From positions 1 through 61,283 of the forward strand of contig RFYV01000012.1 in assembly GCA_009921265.1 (NCBI GenBank): 61,283 nt of DNA, in the 5' to 3' direction. Under the pieces are notes generated by a model. That model had not been told where the DNA came from and did not search any database. It saw nothing but the letters and a program-made list of their open reading frames with translations. Positions 28,122 through 38,862 of the stretch are shown here, piece after piece. Within the stretch, counting starts at the first letter, position 1; every line of letters starts with the position of its first letter. Origin of the DNA: Betaproteobacteria bacterium (GTDB lineage Bacteria; Pseudomonadota; Gammaproteobacteria; Burkholderiales; Burkholderiaceae_C). Position numbers and translations under genes: made by a program.

Positions 28122-29405
28122 TTAACTGCGTCTTAATTCGCCTTGACCAAAGACGATGTATTTGAGCGATGTCAGCCCCTCAATTCCAACAGGACCGCGC
28201 GCATGAAATTTGTCGGTTGAGATGCCAATCTCTGCGCCCAAGCCATATTCAAAACCATCGGCAAAACGCGTGCTGGTATTGATCATCACGCTGGCTGAAT
28301 CGACTTCGCGCAAAAAACGTTGCGAATGTGTTTCGTCGGTGGACACAATCGCATCGGTGTGGTGTGACGAGTATTGATTGATATGCGCAATAGCTTCATC
28401 AACATCGGCTACTAGTTTGATGCTAATAATAGGTGCCAAATATTCTTCGTACCAATCTTGTTCGACTGCGTCTTTGACGACTGCATTTTTTATATTTTGC
28501 AAGATGGCTTTTGATTCGGTGCAGCATCTCATCTCTACGCCTTTGTGTGCGTAGATGGCGCCAATGCGTGGCAAAAAGTCTTTGGCAATGGATCGAGCAA
28601 CCAACAAACTCTCAGTCGCATTGCAGGGGCTGTATTTTTGTGTTTTGGCGTTATCGGAAATAGAGACGGCCATCTCTAAATTGCAAGAATCATCCACATA
28701 AGTATGACAATTGCCATCCAAATGTTTGATCACTGGCACTTTGGCATCGCGACTGATACGTTCAATTAAACCTTTTCCACCCCGCGGAATAATCACATCG
28801 ACAAACTCAGGCATGGCGATGAGTTGACCCACTGCTTCTCGATCAGTCGTGGGCACCAATTGCACGGCTTGCGCAAGCAAATTGGCATGCGTCAACGCTT
28901 GTTGAACATAGATCATCAATGCTTTGTTGGATTCAATGGCTTCAGAGCCGCCACGCAAGATGCACGCATTGCCACTTTTGATAGCTAAAGATGCGGCTTC
29001 AATCGTAACGTTGGGTCGGCTTTCATAAATCATTCCAAACACACCAATAGGTACGCGCATTTGTCCCACACGAATTCCGCTGGGTTGATGTTTGATGTCA
29101 CTGATTTCGCCGATAATGTCTTTCATGGCGGCTAATTGTTCGCAGCCTTGTGCGCATGTGTCTAAAGCTTTCGGGCTTAAATGCAGTCGATCCAACATCG
29201 GACCCTCTAACCCGCTGGCCTTGGCACGCTCGATATCTTTTTGATTGGCCACAAGTAATTCTGTCGTGTTGTCACGCAACAAACGCGCGAGTTCAAGCAG
29301 CGCTTTATTTTTTTGTAAAGAACTCGCCTTGGCCATCACAGATGACGCCTTTTTGGCCTGCAAACCGAGGTTATGCATGAGCTCTTGAATAGAGGTTGCG
29401 TTCAT
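28122..29405 (-). CDS. proA: Gamma-glutamyl phosphate reductase
   Basis: NADPH-dependent second step of proline synthesis. 427 aa, aldehyde-dehydrogenase fold. Seen: [45 protein letters not shown], and the catalytic-Cys segment [11 protein letters not shown]; the C-terminus [20 protein letters not shown] is the family signature. proB is not in the window. It follows holA with a 38-nt gap, the common betaproteobacterial order. Confidence 0.97.
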   Translation of the reverse strand: MNATSIQELMHNLGLQAKKASSVMAKASSLQKNKALLELARLLRDNTTELLVANQKDIERAKASGLEGPMLDRLHLSPKALDTCAQGCEQLAAMKDIIGEISDIKHQPSGIRVGQMRVPIGVFGMIYESRPNVTIEAASLAIKSGNACILRGGSEAIESNKALMIYVQQALTHANLLAQAVQLVPTTDREAVGQLIAMPEFVDVIIPRGGKGLIERISRDAKVPVIKHLDGNCHTYVDDSCNLEMAVSISDNAKTQKYSPCNATESLLVARSIAKDFLPRIGAIYAHKGVEMRCCTESKAILQNIKNAVVKDAVEQDWYEEYLAPIISIKLVADVDEAIAHINQYSSHHTDAIVSTDETHSQRFLREVDSASVMINTSTRFADGFEYGLGAEIGISTDKFHARGPVGIEGLTSLKYIVFGQGELRRS

Positions 29406-29443
29406 AGACTGCTATTTTGTCAGACTTGGAGTGTCGAGTCGAG

Positions 29444-30502
29444 TTAATGCGTCTTGGCCTGACAGGCCTGCGTCAGCATCATGGCCAATCGGTGCAAGGC
29501 CTGCCAAGGGTCTGCCGGCCAATGGGGCAATTTGAGTCCTTTGACCACGCCGTCAACTTGATACGCGGCTTGCACGAGTCGATCGACTGTGGGTGCGGTA
29601 ATTTGGTTGAATGCGCGCTCGAGTATGCGTTCTTTGGTGCCCCATACCCTTTGCTCTCGCATGGCCATGGGCAATGGTCGACCTGCATCAAGTGCGGTTT
29701 GAATGCGTTTAATAATGCGAACGTCTTCGGCCAAGGCATAGTGAACCAAGACTGCCGCAACACCCTCGCTGCGCAACCCCTCAATCATGCGCTGAACACG
29801 CAAATGGTTTCCTGCCAATGTAGACTCTGATAATTTAAAAACATCGTAGCGAGAAACATCCAAGACCGCCGACTCGACTTGTTCAAATGACAGTTCACCC
29901 ACGGGATAAAGTAGCGCGAGTTTTTGTATCTCTTGATACGCGGCAAGCAAATTGCCCTCCACGCGGTCTGAAAAAAATTGCAAGGTGCGCTGGCCCTCTA
30001 CGCCTTCCAGCACACGCTGTTGGTTTTGCGACATTCGTTGTGCAATCCAAGCGGGCAACGCGTTTCGATCGACCGCATCAACAGAGATGGTGACGCCAAA
30101 ACTATCTAAAGCATCGAACCATCCCGTTGACTTGGTGGCTTTGTCTAATCGTGGCAAGACCACTAAAAATAAAACACCTGTATTGTCTTTGGATTGTTCG
30201 GCTAAATTTTGTAAAGCCACGCTGCCTTCTTTTCCTGGCTTGCCAGAGGGCACATGAATTTCAATGATTTGTTGATCGCCAAAAAGACTCATCGAACCAC
30301 ATGCAGCCAACACTTCATCCCAATCAAAATGAGCACCTATCACTGTAAAACTTCTGCGCTCGGTGAAGCCTTTGGCGCGTGCGCTTGATCGGATTTGATC
30401 GGCCGCTTCTTGTATCAACAAAGGCTCGTTGCCGTGAACTGTGTAGAGGCCTCTATTCTCTTTTGCTAAATGCTCGCCTATTTTTTGATACGAAATTTGC
30501 AC
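29444..30502 (-). CDS. holA: DNA polymerase III delta subunit
   Basis: Clamp-loader subunit that opens the beta clamp. 352 aa. Start GTG (MQISYQKIGEHLAKE), then LYTVHGNEPLLIQEAADQIR, an AAA+-like N-terminal part with no working P-loop as usual for delta, SLFGDQQIIEIHVPSGKPG, and the collar domain at the C-terminus. It begins 12 nt after the lptE stop, inside the leuS-lptE-holA-proA group. Confidence 0.93.
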   Translation of the reverse strand: MQISYQKIGEHLAKENRGLYTVHGNEPLLIQEAADQIRSSARAKGFTERRSFTVIGAHFDWDEVLAACGSMSLFGDQQIIEIHVPSGKPGKEGSVALQNLAEQSKDNTGVLFLVVLPRLDKATKSTGWFDALDSFGVTISVDAVDRNALPAWIAQRMSQNQQRVLEGVEGQRTLQFFSDRVEGNLLAAYQEIQKLALLYPVGELSFEQVESAVLDVSRYDVFKLSESTLAGNHLRVQRMIEGLRSEGVAAVLVHYALAEDVRIIKRIQTALDAGRPLPMAMREQRVWGTKERILERAFNQITAPTVDRLVQAAYQVDGVVKGLKLPHWPADPWQALHRLAMMLTQACQAKTH

Positions 30503-30514
30503 AGCAGCGCCTGT

Positions 30515-31012
30515 TTATTGTTTGCGCACCGCAGAGATGCGGCGCATGATTTGCTGAACAATGTCCGAGCGCATATCGCGATACAGCAATTGCTCTTCCG
30601 ACTCTTTGGACAAGGCAGCGCTATCGTTAAAGCTGATATCGCGTTGCTGAATAATTTCTGTGGCGGGTATCAATTCTGTACCGTCGCGGGCACGAAGCCT
30701 AAACGTGACGCGCAAAATCAATTGAAAGTCGCGCACCAAGCCAGTGGACGTGCGAGCCAAAATTACTTTTTGAGGCAACTCTTGCAACAATTCAAAAATC
30801 ACATCGGCACGCTCAATTTGTTTGCTGTCTGCAATCACTTCGACTTTTTTGGTGCCTTCTATGTTTCTTCGAATCTCTTGCGCCAAGGGTGATGCTTCAG
30901 GAAACGTACTGTACAAAGTTTGAAACAGAAAATCAGGCGCTTGTCGCAATTGAAAACCACAGGCACCCATCATCAAACTAACAAGAAGTGCGACTGCGTA
31001 TTTGATTTTCAT
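30515..31012 (-). CDS. lptE: LPS-assembly lipoprotein LptE
   Basis: Outer-membrane lipoprotein that plugs LptD. 165 aa with a lipoprotein signal peptide; lipobox MGAC with Cys19, followed by GFQLRQ, the typical LptE mature start. The remainder carries the alternating strand pattern of the family and VTFRLRARDGTELIPATEI. It is adjacent to leuS (3 nt), as in most Proteobacteria, where leuS-lptE-holA is a conserved unit. Confidence 0.92.
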   Translation of the reverse strand: MKIKYAVALLVSLMMGACGFQLRQAPDFLFQTLYSTFPEASPLAQEIRRNIEGTKKVEVIADSKQIERADVIFELLQELPQKVILARTSTGLVRDFQLILRVTFRLRARDGTELIPATEIIQQRDISFNDSAALSKESEEQLLYRDMRSDIVQQIMRRISAVRKQ

Positions 31013-31015
31013 TTT

Positions 31016-33709
31016 TTAGATAACGATGTTGACCAAGCGACCAGGAACCACAATGACTTTTTTGGGTGCAGCGCCGATGGCTTGTCGCTGAAAAGATTCG
31101 CTAGCCACTGCGATTTTTTCAATTTCTTCTTTGCTTGAATTTGCAGAAACAACCACAGATCCTCTGAGTTTGCCATTTACTTGCAACATCATTTCAATTT
31201 CGTCTTGAATCAATGCAGACTCATCAACCGTGGGCCATGCTGTATCTAACAAATGCTGCCCCTGTGACTCGTAACCTAACTCTAACCACAGCTGATAACT
31301 CACATGTGGGCATGCAGGATACAAAACGCGCAACAAAATAGAGAAGCATTCTGAGAGTGCGGCGCAATCTGGCGGCTCACTCAACGCGGGTGCGGCCTCT
31401 AAGGTATTGAGCATTTTCATCACGGCCGATACCACTGTGTTGTATTGCATTCGTTCGTAATCGAATGTGGCTTGTCGCAACACGGTGTGAACTTCCCGTC
31501 GCATCTGTTTGATATTTTTAGAGACGGCATCGTGCGAGACTTTGCCAGTCTGAATGCCGGACTTGAGTTGACTTTCATTTTTGTGTGCAAACTCCCACAC
31601 ACGTCTTAAAAAGCGAAAACTCCCCTCAACTGCAGAGTCATTCCATTCCAGTGTGGCTTCAGGGGGTGCTGTAAACATGGTGTACAAACGAGCGGTATCT
31701 GCGCCATATTTTTCAATTAGCTCTTGTGGATCAACACCATTATTTTTGCTCTTACTCATGGTGCCCACACCTTCATAGGTGATGTCGGTACCTGCGGGCA
31801 AAGCACCCTTGGCTTCAACCAATTTGGCGCCAATGACTTTGCCTGTTTCATCGTGCACGTCTTGCACCTCGTGAGGCCAAAAATAATCAATACCGCCTTT
31901 GGCGTCTTTGCGTGAATAAATATGATTGAGCACCATGCCTTGCGTGAGCAATTGCGCAAACGGCTCGTCGATGGTGACCAAATCAAGATCACGCATCACC
32001 TTGGTCCAAAAGCGCGCATACAACAAATGCAAAATTGCATGTTCAATGCCGCCTATGTATTGATCCATCGGCATCCAATAGTTGGTTCCATGCGCGACCA
32101 TTTTTTGTTCGTTGCTTGGGTCGCAATAGCGCATGAAATACCAAGATGAATCGACAAAAGTATCCATGGTGTCGGTTTCGCGTTTGGCGGGTTTGCCACA
32201 CTTAGGGCATTGAACGCCTGCATGAAATGCATGGTGTTTATTGAGCGGATTACCCGAGCCATCGGGGATACAGTCTTGCGGCAACACCACAGGCAAATCT
32301 TTTTCGGGAACGGGCACAGCGCCGTGCTCATCGCAATGGATGATCGGTATGGGTGTACCCCAATAGCGTTGTCGACTCACGCCCCAATCGCGCAAACGCC
32401 AGGTGGTTTTTTTCTCGCCCAAACCTTTGGCTTTTAAATCATTGGCTACTGCATCGACGCATGCTTTAAATGTGAGTCCGTTGTAAGCATCCGAATGAAT
32501 CGCAATGCCCTTGCCTTTTTCTGCATACCAGTCTTGCCATTTTTGATCATCAAACAGCAATGCTTGTTTGTTGTTGTCATTGACTTGAAGAACGGGTTTG
32601 ATGGGGAGTTTGTATTTGAGTGCAAATTCAAAATCTCTTTCGTCATGCGCAGGCACGCCCATTACTGCGCCATCGCCATAGGACATCAACACATAGTTGC
32701 CTACCCAAACCGCAATTTTTTCGCCTGTTAAAGGATGATCGACAAACAAACCCGTTGGCATACCGACTTTTTCTTTGAGCCCCATCTCGGCTTCGGTCGT
32801 ACCGCCTTTTTGGCACTCTACGATGAATGCAGCCAACTGAGGTTGTGTGGTGGCCGCGTGCATCGCCAATGGATGCTCTGGTGCGACTGCACAAAATGTA
32901 ACGCCCATGATGGTGTCAGCACGCGTGGTGAACACATACATGCGACCGTCTTGTATCAATTGCGATTGCGCATTGCGAATGGTGTGTGTGAATGCAAATC
33001 GCACGCCTTCGCTTTTGCCAATCCAATTTTCTTGCATCAGTCGAACTTTTTCAGGCCATCCATTGAGTGTGGCTTGTTCGTTACCGATTTGCACATGGGT
33101 GAGTAACTCATCGGCGTAATCGGTGATCTTGAGGTAATAGCCAGGTATTTCACGCTTTTCAACCACAGCACCCGTGCGCCAACCCTTGCCATCAATGACT
33201 TGTTCGTTGGCTAATACGGTTTGATCAACGGGATCCCAATTGACCACTTGTGTTTTTCTATATGCGATGCCTTTTTCGAGCATCTTTAAAAATAACCATT
33301 GATTCCATTTGTAATAGGTTGGATCACATGTTGCAACTTCACGACTCCAATCAACGGCCAAGCCCATGGCTAGCATCTGTTTTTTCATGTATGCAATGTT
33401 GTCGTAAGTCCATTTTGCAGGGGGTACGTTATTTTTGATGGCTGCGTTTTCTGCAGGTAAACCAAAAGCGTCCCACCCCATGGGCATCAACACGTTGAGA
33501 CCTTTCATGCGCAAATAACGTGTCAACATATCGTTGATGGTGTAGTTGCGTACATGGCCCATGTGTAATTTGCCACTGGGATAAGGCAACATCGAACAAG
33601 CGTAAAACTTTTTCTTCGATGCGTCTTCGGTGACGCGATACACATCCTTGCTTTGCCAAATTTGTTGAACAGCGCTTTCGATGTCGTTGGGTAAGTATTT
33701 TTCTTGCAT
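31016..33709 (-). CDS. leuS: Leucyl-tRNA synthetase
   Basis: Charges tRNA-Leu and edits mischarged products. About 897 aa from the [18 protein letters not shown]; 15 further in-frame codons upstream run through a hairpin and are not conserved. HIGH motif as [15 protein letters not shown], a CP1 editing domain with [17 protein letters not shown], and KMSKS as [13 protein letters not shown]. No ribosome-binding site is present before the ATG, because a U-rich terminator-like element abuts it. Confidence 0.96.
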   Translation of the reverse strand: MQEKYLPNDIESAVQQIWQSKDVYRVTEDASKKKFYACSMLPYPSGKLHMGHVRNYTINDMLTRYLRMKGLNVLMPMGWDAFGLPAENAAIKNNVPPAKWTYDNIAYMKKQMLAMGLAVDWSREVATCDPTYYKWNQWLFLKMLEKGIAYRKTQVVNWDPVDQTVLANEQVIDGKGWRTGAVVEKREIPGYYLKITDYADELLTHVQIGNEQATLNGWPEKVRLMQENWIGKSEGVRFAFTHTIRNAQSQLIQDGRMYVFTTRADTIMGVTFCAVAPEHPLAMHAATTQPQLAAFIVECQKGGTTEAEMGLKEKVGMPTGLFVDHPLTGEKIAVWVGNYVLMSYGDGAVMGVPAHDERDFEFALKYKLPIKPVLQVNDNNKQALLFDDQKWQDWYAEKGKGIAIHSDAYNGLTFKACVDAVANDLKAKGLGEKKTTWRLRDWGVSRQRYWGTPIPIIHCDEHGAVPVPEKDLPVVLPQDCIPDGSGNPLNKHHAFHAGVQCPKCGKPAKRETDTMDTFVDSSWYFMRYCDPSNEQKMVAHGTNYWMPMDQYIGGIEHAILHLLYARFWTKVMRDLDLVTIDEPFAQLLTQGMVLNHIYSRKDAKGGIDYFWPHEVQDVHDETGKVIGAKLVEAKGALPAGTDITYEGVGTMSKSKNNGVDPQELIEKYGADTARLYTMFTAPPEATLEWNDSAVEGSFRFLRRVWEFAHKNESQLKSGIQTGKVSHDAVSKNIKQMRREVHTVLRQATFDYERMQYNTVVSAVMKMLNTLEAAPALSEPPDCAALSECFSILLRVLYPACPHVSYQLWLELGYESQGQHLLDTAWPTVDESALIQDEIEMMLQVNGKLRGSVVVSANSSKEEIEKIAVASESFQRQAIGAAPKKVIVVPGRLVNIVI

Positions 33710-33713
33710 GAAG

Positions 33714-33736
33714 ATAAAAAAGAAGGCCCTTGGCCT
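33714..33736 (-). terminator. Terminator-like hairpin immediately upstream of leuS
   Basis: Minus strand: AGGCC-AAG-GGCCT (33736-33724) followed by TCTTTTTTA and then, within 10 nt, the leuS ATG. A second hairpin GCCTC/GAGGC lies just 5' and shares bases. It could end exbBD transcription or attenuate leuS. Positioned so close to the start codon, it also removes any ribosome-binding site. Confidence 0.5.
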
Positions 33737-33772
33737 CTGGACGAGGCTTTTCAAAATGAATGTGGGTTTATT

Positions 33773-34222
33773 TTAGGGCTTTGTTGCCGCCGCGCCGCCC
33801 GACCCAGAGTTGCGTGGTTGAGTGACCAAAGCAATGCGCGACAAGCCCGCTTGTTGAACAACGGCCATGATTTGGGCCACATCGCCATAGGGGACTTGCT
33901 GGTCGGCACGAATTTGGACCTCTAACTCAGTCGCTGCGGCGCTTTGTTGCAGCAAAGCAGCTGCTAAATTGTCAAGAAGAATGGGCTTGTCGTTGAGAAA
34001 CAGTTGAGATTTAGCGTCCAAACTCAGAGTGAGGATGCGCGGTGGGTTACCCGTACTGGCGCCATCGACCTGCGGCAAATTGAGCCGCAAGGCGCTCGCC
34101 ATCAAGGGCGCGGTGATGATAAAAATAACCAAGAGCACCAACATCACATCAACCAATGGGGTGACGTTGATTTCGCTCATGGGCGAATTTTTGGAGCTGG
34201 ATTGAAATTGACCAAATGCCAT
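33773..34222 (-). CDS. exbD: ExbD/TolR family biopolymer transport protein
   Basis: 149 aa. N-terminal cytoplasmic MAFGQFQSSS, then SEINVTPLVDVMLVLLVIFIIT with the proton-conducting Asp in the single transmembrane helix, then a periplasmic domain ending in GQ/VTQPRNSGSGG. It partners the ExbB/TolQ protein encoded 6 nt upstream to couple the proton gradient to an outer-membrane process. tolA, tolB, pal or tonB are not adjacent, so ExbD versus TolR cannot be settled. Confidence 0.88.
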   Translation of the reverse strand: MAFGQFQSSSKNSPMSEINVTPLVDVMLVLLVIFIITAPLMASALRLNLPQVDGASTGNPPRILTLSLDAKSQLFLNDKPILLDNLAAALLQQSAAATELEVQIRADQQVPYGDVAQIMAVVQQAGLSRIALVTQPRNSGSGGAAATKP

Positions 34223-34228
34223 GATACG

Positions 34229-34885
34229 TCAAGGATGGGGGAGTGCGCTGTTTTGCCACAAATGGAGTAAATCTTGCGCAAAGCCTTCGAGTTCTGCTTC
34301 TAAATTTGCGATTTGACGACCTAAAAAGTTGTAAGCCACAACCGCAGGTATTGCAACTGCCAAACCTGCAGCGGTCATGATGAGCGCTTCACCCACGGGA
34401 GTGGCCACGCGCTCGAGTGTGAACTGACTCGATTGACCAATGGCCGTGAGCGCATGGAAAATTCCCCACACTGTGCCCAGCAAACCAACAAACGGTGATG
34501 TTGCACCAATGGTGGCTAATACGACTTGTCCCCATTGCAAACGTGCTTTTAAGTCGCGCAACCCATCACGCAACACACGTGTGAATTGACCGGTTTGCGC
34601 CATTTGATTGGCACTCCACGCATGAGGTTGAATTTGTTCTTTGGCTTTGAGAAGCGGCATCACCCATTGTGATGTATCAACTTTTTGGGCTTGTTGAAGT
34701 GCCAACTCTTGTGTGTTGGTTGACCAAAAGAGTTGTTTGACATTTTGAATCCCTTGATTGGCACCGCGCAACAAACGTAATTTATAAATAATAACGACCC
34801 AACTGATGACCGACATGGTGAGTAATAAAAATGCAACGATTTTGCTCAGTGCATCGCCTTGTGAAATCAATGAAAAAAAGTTCAT
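34229..34885 (-). CDS. exbB: MotA/TolQ/ExbB proton channel family protein
   Basis: 218 aa from the ATG MNFFSLISQGDALSK; a TTG three codons upstream is the alternative. Three hydrophobic segments: about 12-32, then ATIGATSPFVGLLGTVWGIFHA, then the ATPVGEALIMTAAGLAVAIPAVVAYN signature that lines the channel. It works with ExbD in the inner membrane. The pair lies between dapB and leuS, as commonly seen in Burkholderiales. Confidence 0.9.
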   Translation of the reverse strand: MNFFSLISQGDALSKIVAFLLLTMSVISWVVIIYKLRLLRGANQGIQNVKQLFWSTNTQELALQQAQKVDTSQWVMPLLKAKEQIQPHAWSANQMAQTGQFTRVLRDGLRDLKARLQWGQVVLATIGATSPFVGLLGTVWGIFHALTAIGQSSQFTLERVATPVGEALIMTAAGLAVAIPAVVAYNFLGRQIANLEAELEGFAQDLLHLWQNSALPHP

Positions 34886-34898
34886 GATGTGCAAAAAA

Positions 34899-35711
34899 TT
34901 AACGCAGGTCTAAAACATCAAACATATCGAACAGGCCTGATTTTTGTTGAGATAAAAACCGCACGGCGCGCAAACTGCCCTGCGCATAGGTTTGTCGCGA
35001 TGCCGACTTGTGTGTGATTTCAATGCGCTCACCGGTGCCCGCAAACAACACGGTGTGGTCGCCCACAATATCACCGCCACGAATGGTTGCAAAGCCAATA
35101 CTAGAGGGGTCTCTTTCCCCTGTATGACCTTCGCGAGAATAGACTGCAAAGTCTTGTAAATTGCGACCTAACGCGCCTGCAATCACCTCGCCCATTTTAA
35201 TAGCGGTACCCGATGGTGCGTCCACTTTGTGGCGGTGATGTGCTTCGATGATTTCGATGTCATAGCCTGTAGACAAAGACTTAGCAGCCAGCTCTAACAA
35301 CTTGAGAGTGACATTGACACCGACGCTCATGTTGGGTGCCATCATGATGGCAATGTCTTTGGACGCTTCTTGAATTTCAATTTTTTGTGCTTCGGTAAAC
35401 CCCGTGGTGCCAATGACCATTTGAACGCCCTTTTGACGGCATACTTTTAAATGCGCCATGGTTCCTTCGGGGCGAGTAAAGTCAATGAGCACCCTTGCGT
35501 TTTCAATTCCTTTTGATATATAGGATTGAATCAAGACGTGACTGGCATGGCCTAAAAATCCTGAAGCGTCGCTTCCAATGGCAGGACTGCTGGGCACATC
35601 TAAAGCACCAGAGAGTTGGCAATCGTCTGCCTGGGAAACAGCCTCAATGAGCATGCGTCCCATTTTTCCACTGGCACCTGCAATCGCAATTTTGTGAAGA
35701 CATGAGCTCAT
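34899..35711 (-). CDS. dapB: 4-hydroxy-tetrahydrodipicolinate reductase
   Basis: NAD(P)H-dependent step in lysine and diaminopimelate synthesis. 270 aa. N-terminal dinucleotide-binding [15 protein letters not shown], the [10 protein letters not shown] strand, [21 protein letters not shown], and the catalytic [13 protein letters not shown] motif. It begins 6 nt after bamE ends and precedes exbB by 13 nt. Confidence 0.97.
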   Translation of the reverse strand: MSSCLHKIAIAGASGKMGRMLIEAVSQADDCQLSGALDVPSSPAIGSDASGFLGHASHVLIQSYISKGIENARVLIDFTRPEGTMAHLKVCRQKGVQMVIGTTGFTEAQKIEIQEASKDIAIMMAPNMSVGVNVTLKLLELAAKSLSTGYDIEIIEAHHRHKVDAPSGTAIKMGEVIAGALGRNLQDFAVYSREGHTGERDPSSIGFATIRGGDIVGDHTVLFAGTGERIEITHKSASRQTYAQGSLRAVRFLSQQKSGLFDMFDVLDLR

Positions 35712-35717
35712 AACTTT

Positions 35718-36269
35718 TTACCGTGATGTAGATTCAAGTGGTGGATAGTTGAGATTGACGGGCGCAGTTTGAAGAGACTGGACTTGCTCTGTTTTTTTGA
35801 TCGGCTTGATCGCGTTGATTTCTGATTCTGAAAGTTCTAACTTGGGAATTTTGCGCGACTTGCTGATTTTGTTGTCAATGCCTGCGGCAAATTCGGACTC
35901 GGTCGGTAAGTCATCACCGTCAAAACGCACGAGTAGATTGTTGGCAAAGTAAACCGAAAATTTGCGTTGCTGAGGTGGCGTGCCTTGCCTTCGAATGGTG
36001 AAGGCGTAATCCCATCGATCGGCATGAAACAAACTGGTCACCAAAGGCGTACCCAAAATATCTCTGACTTGTTCGCGTGGCATGCCTGGCTTTAACACTT
36101 GTACTTGCTCTTTGGAGACAAAGTTGCCCTGCACCACTTCAACGCGGTAGGGTGTAACGACATCGACCGCCCAATTCAACGGTTCTTTGACATAAGAGCA
36201 AGAACTAAATGCCATTAAATATCCTAAAACAAGCAGGGGCTTGGAGATGAACCTATAAAAAGCGCGCAT
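35718..36269 (-). CDS. bamE: Outer-membrane assembly lipoprotein BamE (SmpA/OmlA)
   Basis: Small lipoprotein of the BAM complex that inserts outer-membrane proteins. 183 aa, longer than E. coli BamE (113 aa) because of a C-terminal Pro/Ser/Glu-rich tail from about 125. Lipobox AFSSC with Cys24. The SmpA/OmlA core shows GNFVSKEQVQVLKPGMPREQVRDILGTPL and HADRWDYAFTIRRQG. It is divergent from fur with 81 nt between the starts. Confidence 0.93.
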   Translation of the reverse strand: MRAFYRFISKPLLVLGYLMAFSSCSYVKEPLNWAVDVVTPYRVEVVQGNFVSKEQVQVLKPGMPREQVRDILGTPLVTSLFHADRWDYAFTIRRQGTPPQQRKFSVYFANNLLVRFDGDDLPTESEFAAGIDNKISKSRKIPKLELSESEINAIKPIKKTEQVQSLQTAPVNLNYPPLESTSR

Positions 36270-36350
36270 GATTGTTAATTAAAGAGTGGCGATGATAATG
36301 TCGATTGTAGCGACCCTCGCCATCCAATTATTTGTGATCCACGACCCGCC

Positions 36351-36800
36351 ATGCCCTCATCCCTAGACCTCAAAAACACTGGCCTTAAAGTGACGGCCCC
36401 TCGGCTGAAAATTTTGAACTTGTTTCAAAATGCGCGACAACGCCACATGACGGCTGAAGACGTGCACCGTTTGGCGCTTTTTGAAGATGCCGATATTGGT
36501 TTGGCCACGGTTTACCGCGTGTTGAGTCAGTTTGAGCAAGCAGGCATCTTGTTGCGCAGTCATTTTGAAGGCTGCAAAGCGGTTTATGAAATTAACGAAG
36601 GACAACACCACGATCACATTGTTTGTCTAGATTGTGGGCGTGTCGAAGAATTTTTTGATGCACAAATTGAATTGCGCCAGCACGTGATCGCAAAAAACAA
36701 AGGCTTTGAAATTGCCGATCACGCATTGAGCTTATACGCCCATTGCTCACGTCAACCATGTCCGCATAAACTCAAAAATAATCATTCAACAGGCGTTTAA
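36351..36800 (+). CDS. fur: Ferric uptake regulator
   Basis: Fe2+-responsive repressor. 149 aa. Winged-helix N-terminus with [15 protein letters not shown] and [20 protein letters not shown] (recognition helix), then the metal/dimer domain: [16 protein letters not shown] with the first Cys pair, and a C-terminal CSRQPCPHK with a second Cys pair (Zn site). The bamE-fur divergent arrangement is conserved in Proteobacteria. A GATGATAAT stretch near 36289 in the shared promoter region resembles half a Fur box. Its end overlaps the convergent hprK by 4 nt. Confidence 0.96.
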   Translation: MPSSLDLKNTGLKVTAPRLKILNLFQNARQRHMTAEDVHRLALFEDADIGLATVYRVLSQFEQAGILLRSHFEGCKAVYEINEGQHHDHIVCLDCGRVEEFFDAQIELRQHVIAKNKGFEIADHALSLYAHCSRQPCPHKLKNNHSTGV

Positions 36801-37747
36801 TCGGGCTTGTTCATAGCCAAACGATGGCGCTCAACAAATTCTTCGTAGGTATTGATACCACGCAGTTGCAAAATAGTATTGCGCACTGCCGCCTCTACCA
36901 GCACCGCAATGTTGCGACCCGCCACCACTTGAATCACCACTTTGCGCACATCGATTTCTAAAACATCTTGCGACAAGGGCTCGTGCGGCATTCGATCGTA
37001 ATCGCGCTCTAAAGTTTCGCGTCGAACCAAATGAACAATGAGCTTGAGACGCATTTTTCTGCGCACCGCTGTTTCGCCAAATATAGCTCGGATATCGAGC
37101 AAACCAATACCACGCACCTCTAATAAATTTTGTAGTAACTCAGGGCAACGACCTTCAATCGTGGTTTGATTGATGCGATAAAAATCAACAGCGTCATCGG
37201 CAACCAAGCCATGTCCGCGAGAAATCAATTCAAGGCCCAATTCGCTTTTGCCCAAACCTGATTCGCCCGTAATCAAAACACCCAAACCCAAGATGTCCAT
37301 AAACACACCGTGCATGGTGAGTCGATCGGCAAAATGCTTGGATAAATAGGCTCGCAAAACATCAATAACGAAAGCCGCCGATTCGTGCGTAGAAAAAAGC
37401 GGCAACTGCGCACGATCACATAAGTCAATCAATGCCTTTGGAATTGTTTGCCCATCGCCCACCACAATCACGGGTGGTTGCAAGGTAACGATGCGATTGA
37501 TGCGACGCTCGCAATCTTCTTGTGTTGCGTTCGTGAGATAGCGAATTTCACGCTCCCCCAACAGTTGCAAGCGATAGGGATGTATGTAATTGAGATAGCC
37601 CACCAAATCGGCACCTGAGCGCGCTACGCGCACGGCCACTTCATCAAATCGACGCTGATAGGCACCAACACCTGCAATCCATTCCCATTTGAGTTTTTGT
37701 CGAAAGGCTTCGAATAAAACATCGGCGCTGACAACGGTGGGTTTCAT
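36797..37747 (-). CDS. hprK: HPr kinase/phosphorylase
   Basis: Phosphorylates HPr on Ser46 and removes it. 316 aa. Walker A GESGLGKS at 161-168, followed by [24 protein letters not shown]; the signature ending in [17 protein letters not shown] is present. The target HPr, with Ser46, is encoded at 50684-50953 in this window. ptsN precedes it by 21 nt. In betaproteobacteria this enzyme serves signalling rather than sugar import. Confidence 0.95.
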   Translation of the reverse strand: MKPTVVSADVLFEAFRQKLKWEWIAGVGAYQRRFDEVAVRVARSGADLVGYLNYIHPYRLQLLGEREIRYLTNATQEDCERRINRIVTLQPPVIVVGDGQTIPKALIDLCDRAQLPLFSTHESAAFVIDVLRAYLSKHFADRLTMHGVFMDILGLGVLITGESGLGKSELGLELISRGHGLVADDAVDFYRINQTTIEGRCPELLQNLLEVRGIGLLDIRAIFGETAVRRKMRLKLIVHLVRRETLERDYDRMPHEPLSQDVLEIDVRKVVIQVVAGRNIAVLVEAAVRNTILQLRGINTYEEFVERHRLAMNKPD

Positions 37748-37768
37748 TGCAACAGCGCTCTTTTGTAT

Positions 37769-38236
37769 TTATGCTGTTTGAACCGAAGTCCAAGTGGCGA
37801 TGATTTGATGAAGCTCAATTGCTTCTAATGGAGATTTGAGTTTTTCTCTAAGTTGTGTATCGCTTAACAACTCGGCAATTTCTGAAAGTATTTCTAAATG
37901 CTTCTGTGTAGATGCTTCAGGCACGAGTAAAAAAATCAACAGACTCACCGGTAACTCGTCGGGGGAATCAAATCCAATTGGCTGATGTAACTGAAATACA
38001 GCCGCCATGGGTGTTTTAAGCCCTTTGATGCGTCCATGTGGAATAGCAACGCCGTGACCCAATCCTGTTGAACCCAAACGCTCGCGAGCAAACAAACTAT
38101 CTGCAACCAATGAGCGATTGATGCTGTGCAAATGCTCAAACAGCAAACCCGCCTCTTCAAAAGCGCGTTTTTTACTGGTGACATCCACCTGCACTAGAAC
38201 TTGAGCAGGTGGGAGAATGGCTGCGAGTCTATTCAT
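37769..38236 (-). CDS. ptsN: PTS IIA-like nitrogen-regulatory protein PtsN (EIIA-Ntr)
   Basis: 155 aa, cytoplasmic. The phosphorylatable His67 lies in GLGHGVAIPHGRI. Family knowledge: receives phosphate from HPr-type proteins and regulates potassium transport and sigma-54-linked processes. It precedes hprK and follows hpf, the rest of the typical rpoN-hpf-ptsN-hprK string, but rpoN itself is 24 kb away. Normal length and no missing motif. Confidence 0.95.
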   Translation of the reverse strand: MNRLAAILPPAQVLVQVDVTSKKRAFEEAGLLFEHLHSINRSLVADSLFARERLGSTGLGHGVAIPHGRIKGLKTPMAAVFQLHQPIGFDSPDELPVSLLIFLLVPEASTQKHLEILSEIAELLSDTQLREKLKSPLEAIELHQIIATWTSVQTA

Positions 38237-38316
38237 TGAGGGAGTGATTATGCACCCACTTAAACAAAAAACATAGGGTATTCATTTAACTAATCTATAT
38301 TAATTATATGTCGAAT

Positions 38317-38346
38317 TATAAAAAAACCGCCTCTTCTGACGGTTTT
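38317..38346 (-). terminator. Intrinsic terminator after hpf
   Basis: Minus strand AAAACCG - TCAGAAGAGG - CGGTTTT, extended by further T residues (TTTTTTT in all) then ATAA. Seven-base-pair stem with a U-tract, 23 nt after the hpf stop and before ptsN; it probably limits ptsN-hprK expression to read-through or an internal promoter. Confidence 0.8.
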
Positions 38347-38368
38347 GACAAGAGTGGCTTGGGAATTA

Positions 38369-38704
38369 TTAATTGAGATAACTTCTTTTGTGACCTTCGT
38401 GGTGATGGTCTTGTAGTCGGTCTTTGTGCCTGACGACTTGTCGATCGAGTTTGTCGACTAAATCATCGACCGCTGCATATAAATCTTCGTGCGCGCTTTG
38501 CGCAAATAAATCATTACCTTTGACGTGAATATTGCACTCCGCTCGCTGTCGCTTTTCTTTTTCTTTTTGTTTTTCGACGGTGAGCAAGACTTTGACATCG
38601 ACGACTTGGTCGAAATGTCTCATGATGCGGTCTAGCTTTTCTGTGACATAGGAACGAAGTGCTGGCGTGACTTCGAGGTGATGACCGCTGATGGTTAAAT
38701 TCAT
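38369..38704 (-). CDS. hpf: Ribosome hibernation promoting factor
   Basis: 111 aa, the short form that gives 100S dimers or stabilises idle ribosomes. [20 protein letters not shown], then [39 protein letters not shown] and [27 protein letters not shown], all family motifs. GGAGG lies just before the start (7 nt). The gap upstream to the MFS gene is 158 nt and AT-rich; I see no convincing sigma-54 site in it. Confidence 0.96.
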   Translation of the reverse strand: MNLTISGHHLEVTPALRSYVTEKLDRIMRHFDQVVDVKVLLTVEKQKEKEKRQRAECNIHVKGNDLFAQSAHEDLYAAVDDLVDKLDRQVVRHKDRLQDHHHEGHKRSYLN

Positions 38705-38862
38705 AGATTGGCCTCCGATGAAATGACCCGTTGCTCTCGCATCCCTGACACGATAAAAGCGACAGGCATTCTCACTATGCGCTCAACTGAAAAGAAAAGC
38801 AATTAATTTTTAAAATAAAACCCGTGATTTTTGCACTTTTTTGTTTCTTATCAATGAATCGA

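Noticed and set aside
36280..36310. Fur box between bamE and fur
   Set aside because: Only one half (GATGATAAT) resembles the consensus; not enough to report as a site.
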